The translations under genes and the position numbers were made by a program. The notes under the pieces were generated by a model that saw only the letters and a program-made list of their open reading frames with translations, did not search any database and was not told the origin of the DNA. A DNA stretch of 64,000 nt from Janthinobacterium sp. B9-8 (lineage in GTDB: Bacteria > Pseudomonadota > Gammaproteobacteria > Burkholderiales > Chitinibacteraceae). Of this stretch, positions 1 to 8,395 are shown in pieces. The first letter of the stretch is position 1. Every line of letters starts with the position of its first letter. The DNA lies in contig NZ_CP014222.1 of assembly GCF_000969645.2 (NCBI RefSeq), forward strand, positions 1,431,813 through 1,495,812. The letters run 5' to 3'.

Positions 1-1427
1 AGGTAATTGCAGAAGGCGGCAATCTGGGCTTCACCCAGTTGGGCCGGATCGAATACGCTGCTCACGGTGGCCGCGTGCATACCGATGCAATTGATAACTC
101 TGCCGGTGTGGATTGCTCCGACCACGAAGTGAATATCAAGATTTTGCTGGGCCGCATTATGGCCGGTGGCGATTTAACCATGAAGCAAAGAAATGACTTG
201 CTGGCATCGATGACCGATGAAGTGGGCCATTTGGTGCTGCGTGATAACTATCTGCAAACCGAAGCCATCAGCCTTGAATACCAGCAAACTGCCTCGCTCC
301 TGCCGGTACATCAGCGCTTTATGCAATCGCTGGAAAAAAATGGCCGTCTGTCCCGCCGCATTGAATTCTTGCCAACCGACACGCAAATCGCCGCGCGTCA
401 GCAAGAAGGCAAAGGCTTGGAGCGTCCGGAACTGGCTGTATTGCTGGCTTACGCAAAAATGGCCCTGTTCCAGGACTTACTGGCTAGCGATTTGCCAGAC
501 AGCCTGGATTGGGATGGCCTACTCGCCGCTTACTTCCCTAAACCGCTGGTAGATCGCTTTGGTGATCGCCTTGGCGAGCACCCATTGCGCCGCGAAATTG
601 TGGCCAATGAGCTAACCAACCGCACCATCAACCGCATGGGCATTAGCTTTGTTTTCCGTCTTTCCGAAGAAACCGAGCTACCTCCAGCCACGATTGTGCG
701 CGCTTGGTACGATGCCACCGAGCTACTCGATAGCGAAGCCCGCTTTGTTGCCATCGAATCGCTCGACAACAGCATTCCGGCCATCATGCAGTACACCATG
801 CTGCTGCGTGAACGTCGTCAGCTAGAGCATGCCACACGTTGGTTACTGCAAAACCAGGACACCTTGCCAGATTACGCAGAGCTGATTCGCGAGCTAAAAG
901 GCAAGATCCCTGCCTTGCTGCCGCAATTGCCTGAATGGTATGCAGGCTCGGCCAGACAAACAGAAATCACCGAAAGCTGGTTGGCAGCAGGTGTACCTGC
1001 TGCTCTGGCGAAGCAAAGCGCTTGCCTTGATGGAGCTACGCAGCTACTTAACATCGCGCTGCTTACCCGCAAACAAGCCGCTGATGTGGATGCCGTAGCA
1101 ACGATCCACTTTGCCTTGGGGGATGCGTTAGAGCTGGATTGGCTGCATGGCTTGATCGAGCAATTGCCACGCGCCAATCATTGGCAAACCCTAGCCCGCC
1201 TAGCTTGCCGCGACGATCTGCAACGCGCCCACATCGCGTTAACGAGTGCCGCACTCGAGCTAAGCCCGGGTGCTACGCCAAGTGTGCGGGTTGAATCATG
1301 GCTACAAAGCCAGGAAACAGCCATCGCCCACTGCCGCAGAATGTTTGAAGAAATGAAAACACTCGCGCCAGACTTAGCCATGATGTCGGCCGCCTTACGC
1401 GAAATTCGTCATCGTTTAGCGGTGTAA
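1..1427 (+). CDS. gdhB: NAD-specific glutamate dehydrogenase, C-terminal part
   Basis: Partial gene, open at the left edge; the frame runs from base 3 without a start. About 474 residues of the C-terminal part of the large (about 1,600 aa) NAD-dependent glutamate dehydrogenase remain. That enzyme deaminates glutamate to 2-oxoglutarate in the cytoplasm. The segment begins in the catalytic region, where AEGGNLG is followed by HTDAIDNSAGVDCSDHEVN, which is very typical of this family. The rest is the helical C-terminal domain. A strong terminator follows about 40 bp after the stop, so the gene ends its transcript. The family call is confident; the symbol is by analogy with the large-type enzymes. 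Confidence 0.93.
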   Translation, partial: VIAEGGNLGFTQLGRIEYAAHGGRVHTDAIDNSAGVDCSDHEVNIKILLGRIMAGGDLTMKQRNDLLASMTDEVGHLVLRDNYLQTEAISLEYQQTASLLPVHQRFMQSLEKNGRLSRRIEFLPTDTQIAARQQEGKGLERPELAVLLAYAKMALFQDLLASDLPDSLDWDGLLAAYFPKPLVDRFGDRLGEHPLRREIVANELTNRTINRMGISFVFRLSEETELPPATIVRAWYDATELLDSEARFVAIESLDNSIPAIMQYTMLLRERRQLEHATRWLLQNQDTLPDYAELIRELKGKIPALLPQLPEWYAGSARQTEITESWLAAGVPAALAKQSACLDGATQLLNIALLTRKQAADVDAVATIHFALGDALELDWLHGLIEQLPRANHWQTLARLACRDDLQRAHIALTSAALELSPGATPSVRVESWLQSQETAIAHCRRMFEEMKTLAPDLAMMSAALREIRHRLAV

Positions 1428-1466
1428 AGGTAAGAGGAGCTGAGCTTAGGCTCAGCCCATAGTAAA

Positions 1467-1501
1467 TAAAAATGCGGCCCTGAGAGGGGTCGCATTTTTT
1501 G
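1467..1501 (+). terminator. Rho-independent terminator after the glutamate dehydrogenase gene
   Basis: The stem pairs AAAATGCG with CGCATTTT through a short GC-rich upper part (GCCC/AGGG) and ends in a run of T. It lies about 40 bp after the stop codon at 1427. Confidence 0.85.
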
Positions 1502-1525
1502 TATACGAAATCACCTACAAACCAT

Positions 1526-1641
1526 TTGTGTTCTCTGTAGTTCAAGGTTTAGGGCTGTCAGCTTCAAATACCGAAATTAACTAGAAAGCCCTCCCAAAAG
1601 CCTTTCTCCGTGAAACTCCGTGTTTCAATATTTGGGTTTGT
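1526..1641. repeat. Decayed copies of the dispersed CACAGAG/ACGGAG repeat
   Basis: Two pieces in the same orientation, at about 1526-1553 (GTTCTCTGTAGTTCAAG) and 1597-1641 (CTCCGTGAAACTCCGTG, then ATTTGGGTTT). Both match the right-hand inverted repeat of the GxxExxY element at 4698-4756. They look like remnants of that repeat family after internal loss. Confidence 0.6.
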
Positions 1642-1652
1642 ACCCACACAAA

Positions 1653-1800
1653 CTAGCCCAGTTTAAAACTCACCAGCGATTGGTTTAAAGCCGCGGGGTG
1701 TTTTCTAAACTAACCGCTTCGGCAGAGGGTCGATCCGCTTCTTCGCAGTTTTGGCGCACATTGATTTCCAGCTCTTGCAGGTCGGTTTTCATGGTGTTGT
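1653..1800 (-). pseudogene. Remnant of a methyl-accepting chemotaxis protein gene
   Basis: Read on the minus strand, the last codons give LNQSLVSFKLG and stop, which resembles the usual tail of a methyl-accepting chemotaxis receptor. Just upstream, in another frame, a run contains MKTDLQELEINVRQNCEEA, which resembles the MEEL...V.QNAE.A helices of the signalling domain. The two pieces are out of frame with each other and no start or membrane region is present, so this is debris. It explains part of the 500-bp gap between the dehydrogenase gene and the next gene. The short length makes the family call tentative. Confidence 0.42.
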
Positions 1801-1928
1801 TTGTAAATAACGCCTTGTAACACCACCAGTTAAGCGTTTATGTCATAAATAATATTAAAGATTTGTGAGATTTCTTCGATATATCTTTATCCAGACTGAC
1901 TACTTGCTTCAAGCTTAAGGTTTGCCTC

Positions 1929-2702
1929 ATGAAAATTGCCAACGAATCAATGCAAGCCACTATTCAAAACTTTACGCGGCAGCGTGTGAGCAATAACGGC
2001 GCGACGGAAGAAGACCCCACAAAAAGCGCTTCGTTTGAATTTAAAATACCAAAGTTCGATCTGGTTTCCAGCCGTAAAAGCGCGGCAAAGGGCCGCTTAG
2101 ATATGCTGAAGCGGCAATTGGAAGGCATGTTGAAGTTTGCAGGCATAGGCAAAAGCAATGTTGCGGCCGCAGCACGGCTAGCCAAGCAAATTGCCGCGGC
2201 GGTGGCCGAATATGCAGGCGTTAGCGGCGGCGCAGTTCAACCGCCAACCATTGCGGGCACTACCACCACCACGGCGACTGCCCCTACTGAGGCCCCGGCA
2301 GTGGAGAACGCTGGCCAAGAGGCGCAGCAAGCAGTACAAAAAGCCGAGCAACAAGTGAAAGAGCAAGAAGAAAGGCAAGAGGAAAAACAAACATCAAACC
2401 CTCTCGCGCAAAAAAGTGGCATGAGCGCTGAAGATCGTGATTTTTTGGATGAAGCCAGGAAGATCATGCAAAAAGCAAAGCTACTGCTGGCCCTGGAAAT
2501 ACAAAACAGCAAGAAAGAGATAAAAACAGATAAAGCGCTTTATAAAGACGCCTTAAAAAGCATGGACGATGCGCTCAAAAATGCCACCATCGCTTTAGAG
2601 CAGGAAGGCAAGCAAGCTGCCGATACCCCCAGCGTGTACGCCGCAGATGGCCACACCAGCCCTATTCAAGTGAGCCTGCCGCAAATTTCAGTACAAGCAT
2701 AA
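1929..2702 (+). CDS. Hypothetical protein with Q/E/K-rich coiled-coil linker
   Basis: A 257-residue protein that I do not recognise. There is no signal peptide or membrane segment. Residues about 1-95 are basic and alanine-rich. A low-complexity Thr/Ala/Pro stretch (about 105-122) leads into a charged Gln/Glu/Lys segment (about 128-155) likely to form a coiled coil. A second helical, lysine-rich part (about 165-225) follows, and the tail is polar. An AAGG eight bases before the ATG at 1929 supports this start. It stands alone between a receptor remnant and the prfB leader. Base composition does not differ strongly from its neighbours. Confidence 0.75.
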   Translation: MKIANESMQATIQNFTRQRVSNNGATEEDPTKSASFEFKIPKFDLVSSRKSAAKGRLDMLKRQLEGMLKFAGIGKSNVAAAARLAKQIAAAVAEYAGVSGGAVQPPTIAGTTTTTATAPTEAPAVENAGQEAQQAVQKAEQQVKEQEERQEEKQTSNPLAQKSGMSAEDRDFLDEARKIMQKAKLLLALEIQNSKKEIKTDKALYKDALKSMDDALKNATIALEQEGKQAADTPSVYAADGHTSPIQVSLPQISVQA

Positions 2703-2836
2703 TATCTACCTTAATTTGCAAAGCCTGCGCTGTAACACACCCGCACCCTATGCGGCTTGTGGCGGCTTTCTGACTGAATAAATTGTGCTTTTAGCAATTT
2801 TCCATCTGAGACTCCCCTTGAATGCCACTCTCACGG

Positions 2837-2842
2837 TATAAT
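2837..2842 (+). promoter_or_regulatory. Candidate -10 box upstream of prfB
   Basis: A perfect TATAAT lies about 210 bp before the prfB start and just before a long palindrome. I see no good -35 at 16-18 bp spacing (the nearest, TTGAAT, is only 13 bp away), so the call rests on the -10 alone. If real, the transcript would begin near 2849 and carry the whole palindrome in its leader. Confidence 0.4.
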
Positions 2843-2859
2843 TTCGCGCTTTAGTGTCT

Positions 2860-3024
2860 GCAGCCTGCCAGACTTAAGACTGATCGTACTGCGGAAAAGC
2901 CGAGTTTGGCCACATTTCACGCATTTTTTCGTTGAATAGCCAGCTATTCGCCTCAAAAATCCGCGAAATGTGTCTTAAACCGAACTTCCCCTCGCAACGA
3001 TTGCTTAAGTCCGACAGACTGCAA
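2860..3024. repeat. 165-bp imperfect palindrome in the prfB leader
   Basis: The two arms meet at the perfect 16-bp palindrome GAATAGCCAGCTATTC (2934-2949). Matching blocks further out are CACATTTC with GAAATGTG, GACTTAAG with CTTAAGTC, and GCAG..CTG with CAG..CTGC. The arms agree at roughly three quarters of positions. In RNA or single-stranded DNA this would form a very long hairpin. It fills most of the 350-bp gap before prfB and looks like a palindromic dispersed repeat, though no second copy lies in this window. Confidence 0.75.
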
Positions 3025-3052
3025 GCCGCCTTTATGGGACAAAGCCACAGGC

Positions 3053-4156
3053 ATGGAAGCAGAACAGCTTAATCAGATCGAGAACCGGATTAATGATTTG
3101 GTCTCTCGCAGCGAAGAACTACGCAAATACTTAGATTATCCCGGCAAAAGCGATCGACTTGAAGAAGTTGTGCGCCTGATGGAAGACCCGGATATCTGGA
3201 ACGATCAAAAGAAAGCGCAAGAATTAGGCCGCGAACGAAAAGCGCTTGAAGGCGTGGTTGTGGTGCTGGATGAAGTCTCCGCAGGCCTTGGCGATGCCAA
3301 AGATTTGTTCGACATGGGCAAGGAAGAAGGCGACTTCGATACTTTGCAAGCCGTGTCTGATGATGTGGATGCCATTTCTGCCCGCGTTGAAGAGCTGGAA
3401 TTTCGCCGGATGTTTAATCACCCGATGGACCCAATGCCATGCTTTATCGACATTCAATCGGGCGCTGGCGGTACTGAGGCGCAAGACTGGGCGGGCATGT
3501 TGCTACGCATGTATGTTCGCTATGGCGAGCGCAAAGGCTTTACCGTTGAAGTGATGGAGCAATCGGACGGTGATATCGTGGGTATCAGCCAGGCGACGAT
3601 CAAACTCACAGGCGATTACGCTTACGGCTTCTTACGCACAGAAACAGGCGTTCATCGCTTGGTTCGTTGCTCGCCTTACGATTCAAACAACCGCCGCCAC
3701 ACCTCGTTTGCCTCGGTGTTTGTTTACCCGGAAGTCGACGATAGTTTCGAGATTGAAATCAATCCGGCTGATGTGCGGACCGATACCTACCGTGCTTCTG
3801 GCGCGGGTGGTCAGCATATTAATAAAACCGACTCTGCGGTTCGATTGACGCACATCCCAACCAATACCGTTGTGCAATGCCAAAATGACCGCTCTCAACA
3901 CAAAAATCGTGACGAAGCATGGAAAATGCTGCGCGCCAAATTGTATGAGTTGGAATTGCGTAAACGCATGGAAGCGCAGCAATCGCTTGAAGCGACCAAA
4001 TCCGACATCGGCTGGGGCCATCAGATTCGCTCCTACGTATTCGACCAAAGCCGCATCAAAGACCTGCGTACTAGCTTTGAGGTTGGCAACATCAAGGGAG
4101 TGATGGACGGCGACCTAGAAGGATTCATCGCCGCCAGCTTGAAACACGGGGTTTAA
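3053..4156 (+). CDS. prfB: Peptide chain release factor 2
   Basis: A 367-residue RF2, which ends translation at UGA and UAA. The hydrolysis motif GGQ is at residues 252-254, in the context [10 protein letters not shown]. The stop-codon recognition tripeptide, usually SPF, reads SPY at 207-209. The usual programmed +1 frameshift is absent: codons 26-28 read Tyr-Leu-Asp in one open frame, where E. coli has the in-frame TGA. The factor is therefore probably not autoregulated by frameshifting. The start at 3053 has only a weak ribosome-binding site but matches the family N-terminus. In many proteobacteria prfB is followed directly by lysS; here another gene with inverted repeats separates them. 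Confidence 0.97.
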   Translation: MEAEQLNQIENRINDLVSRSEELRKYLDYPGKSDRLEEVVRLMEDPDIWNDQKKAQELGRERKALEGVVVVLDEVSAGLGDAKDLFDMGKEEGDFDTLQAVSDDVDAISARVEELEFRRMFNHPMDPMPCFIDIQSGAGGTEAQDWAGMLLRMYVRYGERKGFTVEVMEQSDGDIVGISQATIKLTGDYAYGFLRTETGVHRLVRCSPYDSNNRRHTSFASVFVYPEVDDSFEIEINPADVRTDTYRASGAGGQHINKTDSAVRLTHIPTNTVVQCQNDRSQHKNRDEAWKMLRAKLYELELRKRMEAQQSLEATKSDIGWGHQIRSYVFDQSRIKDLRTSFEVGNIKGVMDGDLEGFIAASLKHGV

Positions 4157-4165
4157 GTTTTTTCA

Positions 4166-4223
4166 AACCCAAATCTTGAACCACAAAGGGCACAGAGAAC
4201 ACGGAGTTTTACGGAGAAAACCG
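4166..4223 (+). repeat. Left inverted repeat of the GxxExxY unit
   Basis: It begins AAACCCAAATCTTGAACC and contains CACAGAGAACACGGAG. It pairs with 4698-4756 on the other strand. Confidence 0.85.
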
Positions 4224-4325
4224 TGAGGGCTTATTTAAATAAAGCAAGCTCTTTGTTTTTTGTTGCCTAGCGTCACTGCCGCATATAAACCCTCAAGAAA
4301 GAAACACATTTCATAGAGGCTTACG

Positions 4326-4697
4326 ATGCAATTAAGCAAGTTAACTGACGACATTTTGGGCGCTGCCATTGAAGTGCATCGCCATCTTGGACCGGGCTTG
4401 CTTGAATCAGCGTATGAAGCATGTTTGATACACGAGCTATTCTTACGTGGACTGACTGCAGAACGACAAGTGGATTGCAAAATTCACTATAAGAACACCA
4501 TTGTCGAGCACGCTTTTCGACTGGATTTACTAGTTGGCGGGCAAGTCATTGTTGAATTAAAAAGTTGTGATCATTTGTTAGCGATACATGAAGCACAGCT
4601 ATTAACTTATTTAAGACTAAGTGGCCACAAAGTTGGCCTGTTGATTAACTTCAATACCACATTACTAAAGCACGGTATTAAACGTATCGTACTTTAA
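4326..4697 (+). CDS. GxxExxY family protein (PD-(D/E)XK nuclease-like)
   Basis: A 123-residue protein of the GxxExxY family. The naming motif is Gly24-Leu-Leu-Glu27-Ser-Ala-Tyr30, in the context [14 protein letters not shown]. Asp67 in FRLDLLV and Glu77-Leu-Lys79 in VIVELKS fit the metal-binding core of PD-(D/E)XK nucleases. The biological role of the family is not established as far as I know. AGAGG seven bases before the ATG supports the start. The gene lies alone between two long inverted repeats inside the prfB-lysS gap, which suggests it travels with them. All key residues are present, so the protein may be active. Confidence 0.9.
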   Translation: MQLSKLTDDILGAAIEVHRHLGPGLLESAYEACLIHELFLRGLTAERQVDCKIHYKNTIVEHAFRLDLLVGGQVIVELKSCDHLLAIHEAQLLTYLRLSGHKVGLLINFNTTLLKHGIKRIVL

Positions 4698-4756
4698 GGG
4701 TTTCCTCCGTGAACCTCCGTGTTCTCTGTGCCCTCTGTGGTTCAAGATTTGGATTT
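4698..4756 (-). repeat. Right inverted repeat of the GxxExxY unit
   Basis: It contains CTCCGTGTTCTCTGTG and GTGGTTCAAGATTTGG, the reverse complement of the left repeat. It ends 8 bp before the lysS ATG, so it forms the leader of lysS. Confidence 0.85.
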
Positions 4757-4764
4757 ATATAAAA

Positions 4765-6264
4765 ATGTCCGAAGAACAAATTATCCAGCAAGATGAAAAC
4801 CAGATTATCGCGGAACGCCGCGCTAAGTTGACTGCCCTGCGCGCTGCTGGCGTGGCTTACCCGAATGATTTCAAACGGGAAAACATGGCGGGCGATTTGC
4901 AAGCCAAGTACGGCGAGTTTGAAAAAGCCGATATGGAGGCCGCTCAAGTCAGCGTAGCCGTTGCTGGCCGCATGATGCTCAAACGCGTGATGGGCAAGGC
5001 AAGCTTTGCTACTGTGCAAGACTCCACAGGCCGCATTCAGTTTTTTATCAGCAAAGATAAAGTGGGCGAAGATATTTACGACAGCTTCAAGACATGGGAT
5101 ATGGGCGATATTATTGCTGCCCGTGGCATGCTGATGAAAACCAATACCGGTGAGCTTTCGATCCAAGTTACCGAATTGCGTTTGCTGACTAAATCTTTAC
5201 GCCCTCTTCCGGATAAGCATCATGGTCTTGCAGACCAAGAGCAGATTTATCGTCAGCGCCATCTGGATTTGATTACTAACGATCTAAGCCGCGCTACCTT
5301 TATCAAGCGCTCTAAAATCGTTCAGTGCATCCGCGATTACATGGTGGGCGAAAACTACCTAGAAGTTGAAACCCCGATGATGCACGGCATCCCCGGCGGT
5401 GCAACAGCCAAGCCGTTTGTAACGCATCACAATGCACTGGATATGCCACTTTACCTGCGCATCGCCCCAGAGCTTTACCTCAAACGCCTGATTGTTGGCG
5501 GTTTGGAGCGCGTGTTTGAAATTAACCGTTCTTTCCGCAACGAAGGCATGAGCACCCGCCACAACCCAGAATTCACCATGATCGAATTCTACGAAGCGTA
5601 TTCTGACTACCAGCGCATGATGGAAATGTCCGAAGGCATCATCCGCGCTTGTGCCCTGCTTGCTACTGGCAGCACCGTCATTACATACCAAGGCAAAGAA
5701 GTCGATCTATCCAAGCCCTTTGCTCGCTACACCATCGCAGGCTCGATCAAAGCTTACAATCCGGAGTACACGGACGAGCAACTGAACGATCAAGCTTTCT
5801 TAGCGGCAGAAGTGGTTCGCTTGGGTGGCAAACCAATACCAAACGCAGGCGTTGGTGCATTGCAACTGGCCCTATTTGAAGAGAACACCGAAGCCAAGCT
5901 GTGGGAGCCAACCTTTATTATTGACTACCCAGCCGAAGTCTCCCCCCTGGCTCGTGCCAACGATAGCAAACCAGGCATTACCGAGCGCTTCGAGCTATTT
6001 ATGGTTGGCCGTGAACACGCTAACGGTTACTCTGAGTTGAACGACCCGGAAGATCAAGCCGAACGCTTTATGGCCCAAGTTGAGCAAAAAGACGCCGGTG
6101 ACGATGAAGCCATGCATTTCGACGCCGACTACATCCGCACCTTAGAATCCGGCATGCCCCCAACCGGCGGCTGCGGTATTGGTATCGATCGCTTAGTGAT
6201 GCTACTGACCGACTCACCAAGCATTCGCGACGTTATCCTATTCCCGCAGATGCGTCCTGAGTAA
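4765..6264 (+). CDS. lysS: Lysyl-tRNA synthetase, class II
   Basis: A 499-residue enzyme that charges tRNA-Lys with lysine using ATP. An N-terminal OB-fold anticodon-binding domain (about 60-145) is followed by the class II core. Motif 2 is [14 protein letters not shown] near residue 258. Motif 3 is GCGIGIDRL near residue 469, and the tail ends in LFPQMRPE. The ATG at 4765 matches the family N-terminus, but no Shine-Dalgarno sequence precedes it; the AT-rich bases before it come straight from the right repeat of the GxxExxY unit. Expression may therefore depend on read-through from prfB or on a promoter in the repeat. A terminator follows. Confidence 0.97.
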   Translation: MSEEQIIQQDENQIIAERRAKLTALRAAGVAYPNDFKRENMAGDLQAKYGEFEKADMEAAQVSVAVAGRMMLKRVMGKASFATVQDSTGRIQFFISKDKVGEDIYDSFKTWDMGDIIAARGMLMKTNTGELSIQVTELRLLTKSLRPLPDKHHGLADQEQIYRQRHLDLITNDLSRATFIKRSKIVQCIRDYMVGENYLEVETPMMHGIPGGATAKPFVTHHNALDMPLYLRIAPELYLKRLIVGGLERVFEINRSFRNEGMSTRHNPEFTMIEFYEAYSDYQRMMEMSEGIIRACALLATGSTVITYQGKEVDLSKPFARYTIAGSIKAYNPEYTDEQLNDQAFLAAEVVRLGGKPIPNAGVGALQLALFEENTEAKLWEPTFIIDYPAEVSPLARANDSKPGITERFELFMVGREHANGYSELNDPEDQAERFMAQVEQKDAGDDEAMHFDADYIRTLESGMPPTGGCGIGIDRLVMLLTDSPSIRDVILFPQMRPE

Positions 6265-6288
6265 GTTTTAGTAAGCGACTAAAACGAC

Positions 6289-6326
6289 AAAACCCCACAT
6301 CGGTTAATAGCTTATGCGGGGTTTTT
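6289..6326 (+). terminator. Terminator after lysS
   Basis: AAAACCCC and a few more bases pair with GCGGGGTTTTT across an 18-base loop region that can fold further. It ends in five T. It lies about 25 bp after the lysS stop. Confidence 0.8.
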
Positions 6327-6524
6327 GCTGTCTGTACGCTAAGCGCCAATCCGCATGAAAGGCAAAAGCACATTTATTTAACGTATTGAATTTGTTGATA
6401 TTTTTCACACCAATAAGTACCAAATGTGCTTGTCGGCACACGTTTCAATCCGATTTTTAATCCTCGCCTCGTCGAACCTACCCCCCCCACGAGGCTCCGA
6501 ACAAGGATTAAAATTTAAAACCCC

Positions 6525-7634
6525 TTAAAAAGGAATACCCTCAACATACCGAAAAACCCCCTCATACCTATATATTTCCCGTAATATTTTACTTGTATAT
6601 CTCGAAACGCTATCGCTATTATTTAATATGGAAATTTCATCACTAGAAAATAAAACATTTATTTCAACACACTCATCTGATTTATTCCAATTTAGGTGTA
6701 TTTCATTAATTTCCAAGTCCAAACTAACATTTCTCCTCCATAATGAGCTCCGAATAAACCATCTTATTCCATGAATAAAATCAGGAGTAAATAACTTTAT
6801 TTTTTTATCGTCCTTAAAAATATCAACATAAAATAGTTCAATGTTTCTTTCGAATAAACTACAATTAGCTTTATGTAGGTGGCTATATTCATTTAGCATT
6901 TTTTCAAAACACCCCTCAGAAACAAAAAGAACTCTTGAAAAATCTTCTTTCTTATTGATTATATACCTGTAGATGTAGTGTGTACTATCTACCTTTACCT
7001 GCTTTATATCATCGCCATCAACATCAAGCCTGTACAAATCCGTTTCGGCAACTGAAATTAAATTAAACTGATAAACACATATATTTTTAGTTCTTTTATG
7101 TAATGCTCCAATCTCATACGATTGAGCTTTTATCAATGAATTAACGGAACCAAATATAGCCTTGTCATTTTTGGCGGCACCAGAAATACGATTCATTTGT
7201 TGAAAGGCAAAAACCTCATATTCTGGAAATTTTAAAATTTCATCTACACCAAATTCCTTTATATCTTGATGGTATTTCTTCTCAGCACCAACACTATCTA
7301 TTAAATAGTTAATTGCTTTATTGTTACTCCAAATATGCAACGGCTCCCAATTTACATTGGGATTGTTTGCTGCAGTTTTTTTTGCAACAAAAGCCCAGAC
7401 ATTATCAGCATCTTTCTTGCAACTAATAATTAATACAGTATAGATATTAGTCCCCTTTACATCGGAAACCTTGTATGCCAAAAGATCAATTTCTCGAACG
7501 ACCCCCTCCAGGTCATCTTCATAATATTTATTATTAATAATACTCCACCCCGTTTTTCTAAGGCGATCACCCACCCTACTCTCAAGGATAAAGCCAGTGC
7601 TTTTGATACCCTCTGCATATATATTATTTGCCAT
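6525..7634 (-). CDS. AT-rich PD-(D/E)XK nuclease-like protein
   Basis: A 369-residue protein with no close family I can name. The N-terminal part looks like a restriction-endonuclease-like fold: Glu18 in a first helix, GVVREID ending in Asp50, a beta strand, then IISCKK with Lys73. The usual acidic residue before Lys is Ser71, so activity is uncertain. The C-terminal two thirds carry no motif I recognise. The gene is clearly richer in A+T than its neighbours, has a Lys/Asn/Ile-rich product, and stands alone. That suggests recent transfer. A role in defence against foreign DNA is possible but is only inferred from the fold. Confidence 0.7.
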   Translation of the reverse strand: MANNIYAEGIKSTGFILESRVGDRLRKTGWSIINNKYYEDDLEGVVREIDLLAYKVSDVKGTNIYTVLIISCKKDADNVWAFVAKKTAANNPNVNWEPLHIWSNNKAINYLIDSVGAEKKYHQDIKEFGVDEILKFPEYEVFAFQQMNRISGAAKNDKAIFGSVNSLIKAQSYEIGALHKRTKNICVYQFNLISVAETDLYRLDVDGDDIKQVKVDSTHYIYRYIINKKEDFSRVLFVSEGCFEKMLNEYSHLHKANCSLFERNIELFYVDIFKDDKKIKLFTPDFIHGIRWFIRSSLWRRNVSLDLEINEIHLNWNKSDECVEINVLFSSDEISILNNSDSVSRYTSKILREIYRYEGVFRYVEGIPF

Positions 7635-7800
7635 GAAAACCTCTCACCTAAAAAGTTAAATATTGATTTAATTATTTATGCATCTACTTAACCCAAAACA
7701 TTGTTAGCACTGCAAATGAAGTTGTTTATCTATTGAGGGTGTGTCGCCAGCAACAGAGCTGCCACTAGTCGCTCCCCAATTAGTAATAGGCTCTTCCTAC

Positions 7801-8220
7801 CTAAACAATCAAATCATCAAACCCATCAAAAACCCAGCCATCTTCATAAATCACTTCAAATAAATGCCCGTCTAAGTCACGAAAATAGCCTGCTATACCC
7901 CAAGCGTTTTTCGTGGCGGGCTTTACGATCGTTGCGCCTAGGCTGGCGGCTTTATCTAAAACGCGCGGCACATCTTCTGGGCTGCGGGCGATATAGGCTA
8001 ATGCCATCCCTGAAAAGCCACTCCCCTCTGCCGTGGCAAAGTTGGCATCTATGGCAAAAGCTTCGCGGGATTGAATTGCCATCACAATACCGCCCAAATC
8101 AAACTTTACAAACTCCGCATGACTCGATTCAGCCTTGGGCCACCCTAGCGCTTCATAAAAGGCGGTGGATTTAGCGATATCGCTTACCCCGAGCAAGATT
8201 AAATTCAGGCGTTGTCGCAT
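7801..8220 (-). CDS. VOC (glyoxalase/bleomycin-resistance fold) protein
   Basis: A 139-residue single-module member of the vicinal oxygen chelate superfamily. It has the opening LNLILLGVSDIAKSTAFYEALGW and the closing FRDLDGHLFEVIYE, whose Glu is a usual metal ligand. The substrate cannot be told. The start is set at 8220 because AAGGAA lies seven bases before that ATG; a GTG two codons earlier sits too close to it. It is a lone gene on the minus strand in a stretch of unrelated singletons. A second VOC gene with different sequence is at 21490. Confidence 0.88.
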   Translation of the reverse strand: MRQRLNLILLGVSDIAKSTAFYEALGWPKAESSHAEFVKFDLGGIVMAIQSREAFAIDANFATAEGSGFSGMALAYIARSPEDVPRVLDKAASLGATIVKPATKNAWGIAGYFRDLDGHLFEVIYEDGWVFDGFDDLIV

Positions 8221-8395
8221 TAGCACTTTCCTTATAAGTATATAGAACGGTAGTTCTTTTTATTAATTGTGCCTTGTCGACTATCGCCAGGCAAGAAGTG
8301 ATGCTCCATTCTTCTTGTTTTCTTTCTGATGACGCAAGATATCAAATTGGATAAAGTAGCGCACGCGCTAGCCCATCAAAAAAGATAGAAAACAA

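Larger units (their letters stand above)
4166..4756. mobile_element. GxxExxY gene bounded by ~58-bp inverted repeats
   Basis: The left repeat (4166-4223) and right repeat (4698-4756) are inverted copies with only about six or seven mismatches. They share blocks such as AAATCTTGAACCACA, GGGCACAGAGAACACGGAG and ACGGAG. They enclose one 123-residue gene. The unit begins 10 bp after the prfB stop and ends 8 bp before the lysS start, so it fills the gap of an otherwise conserved gene pair. Partial relatives of the repeat occur at 1526-1641, 22945-23046 and 49141-49216. That it is, or once was, mobile is inferred; no target duplication was identified. Confidence 0.55.

Noticed and set aside
3110..3150. 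Programmed frameshift site in prfB
   Set aside because: The classical CTTTGAC site was looked for and is not there; the frame is open from 3053 to 4156.
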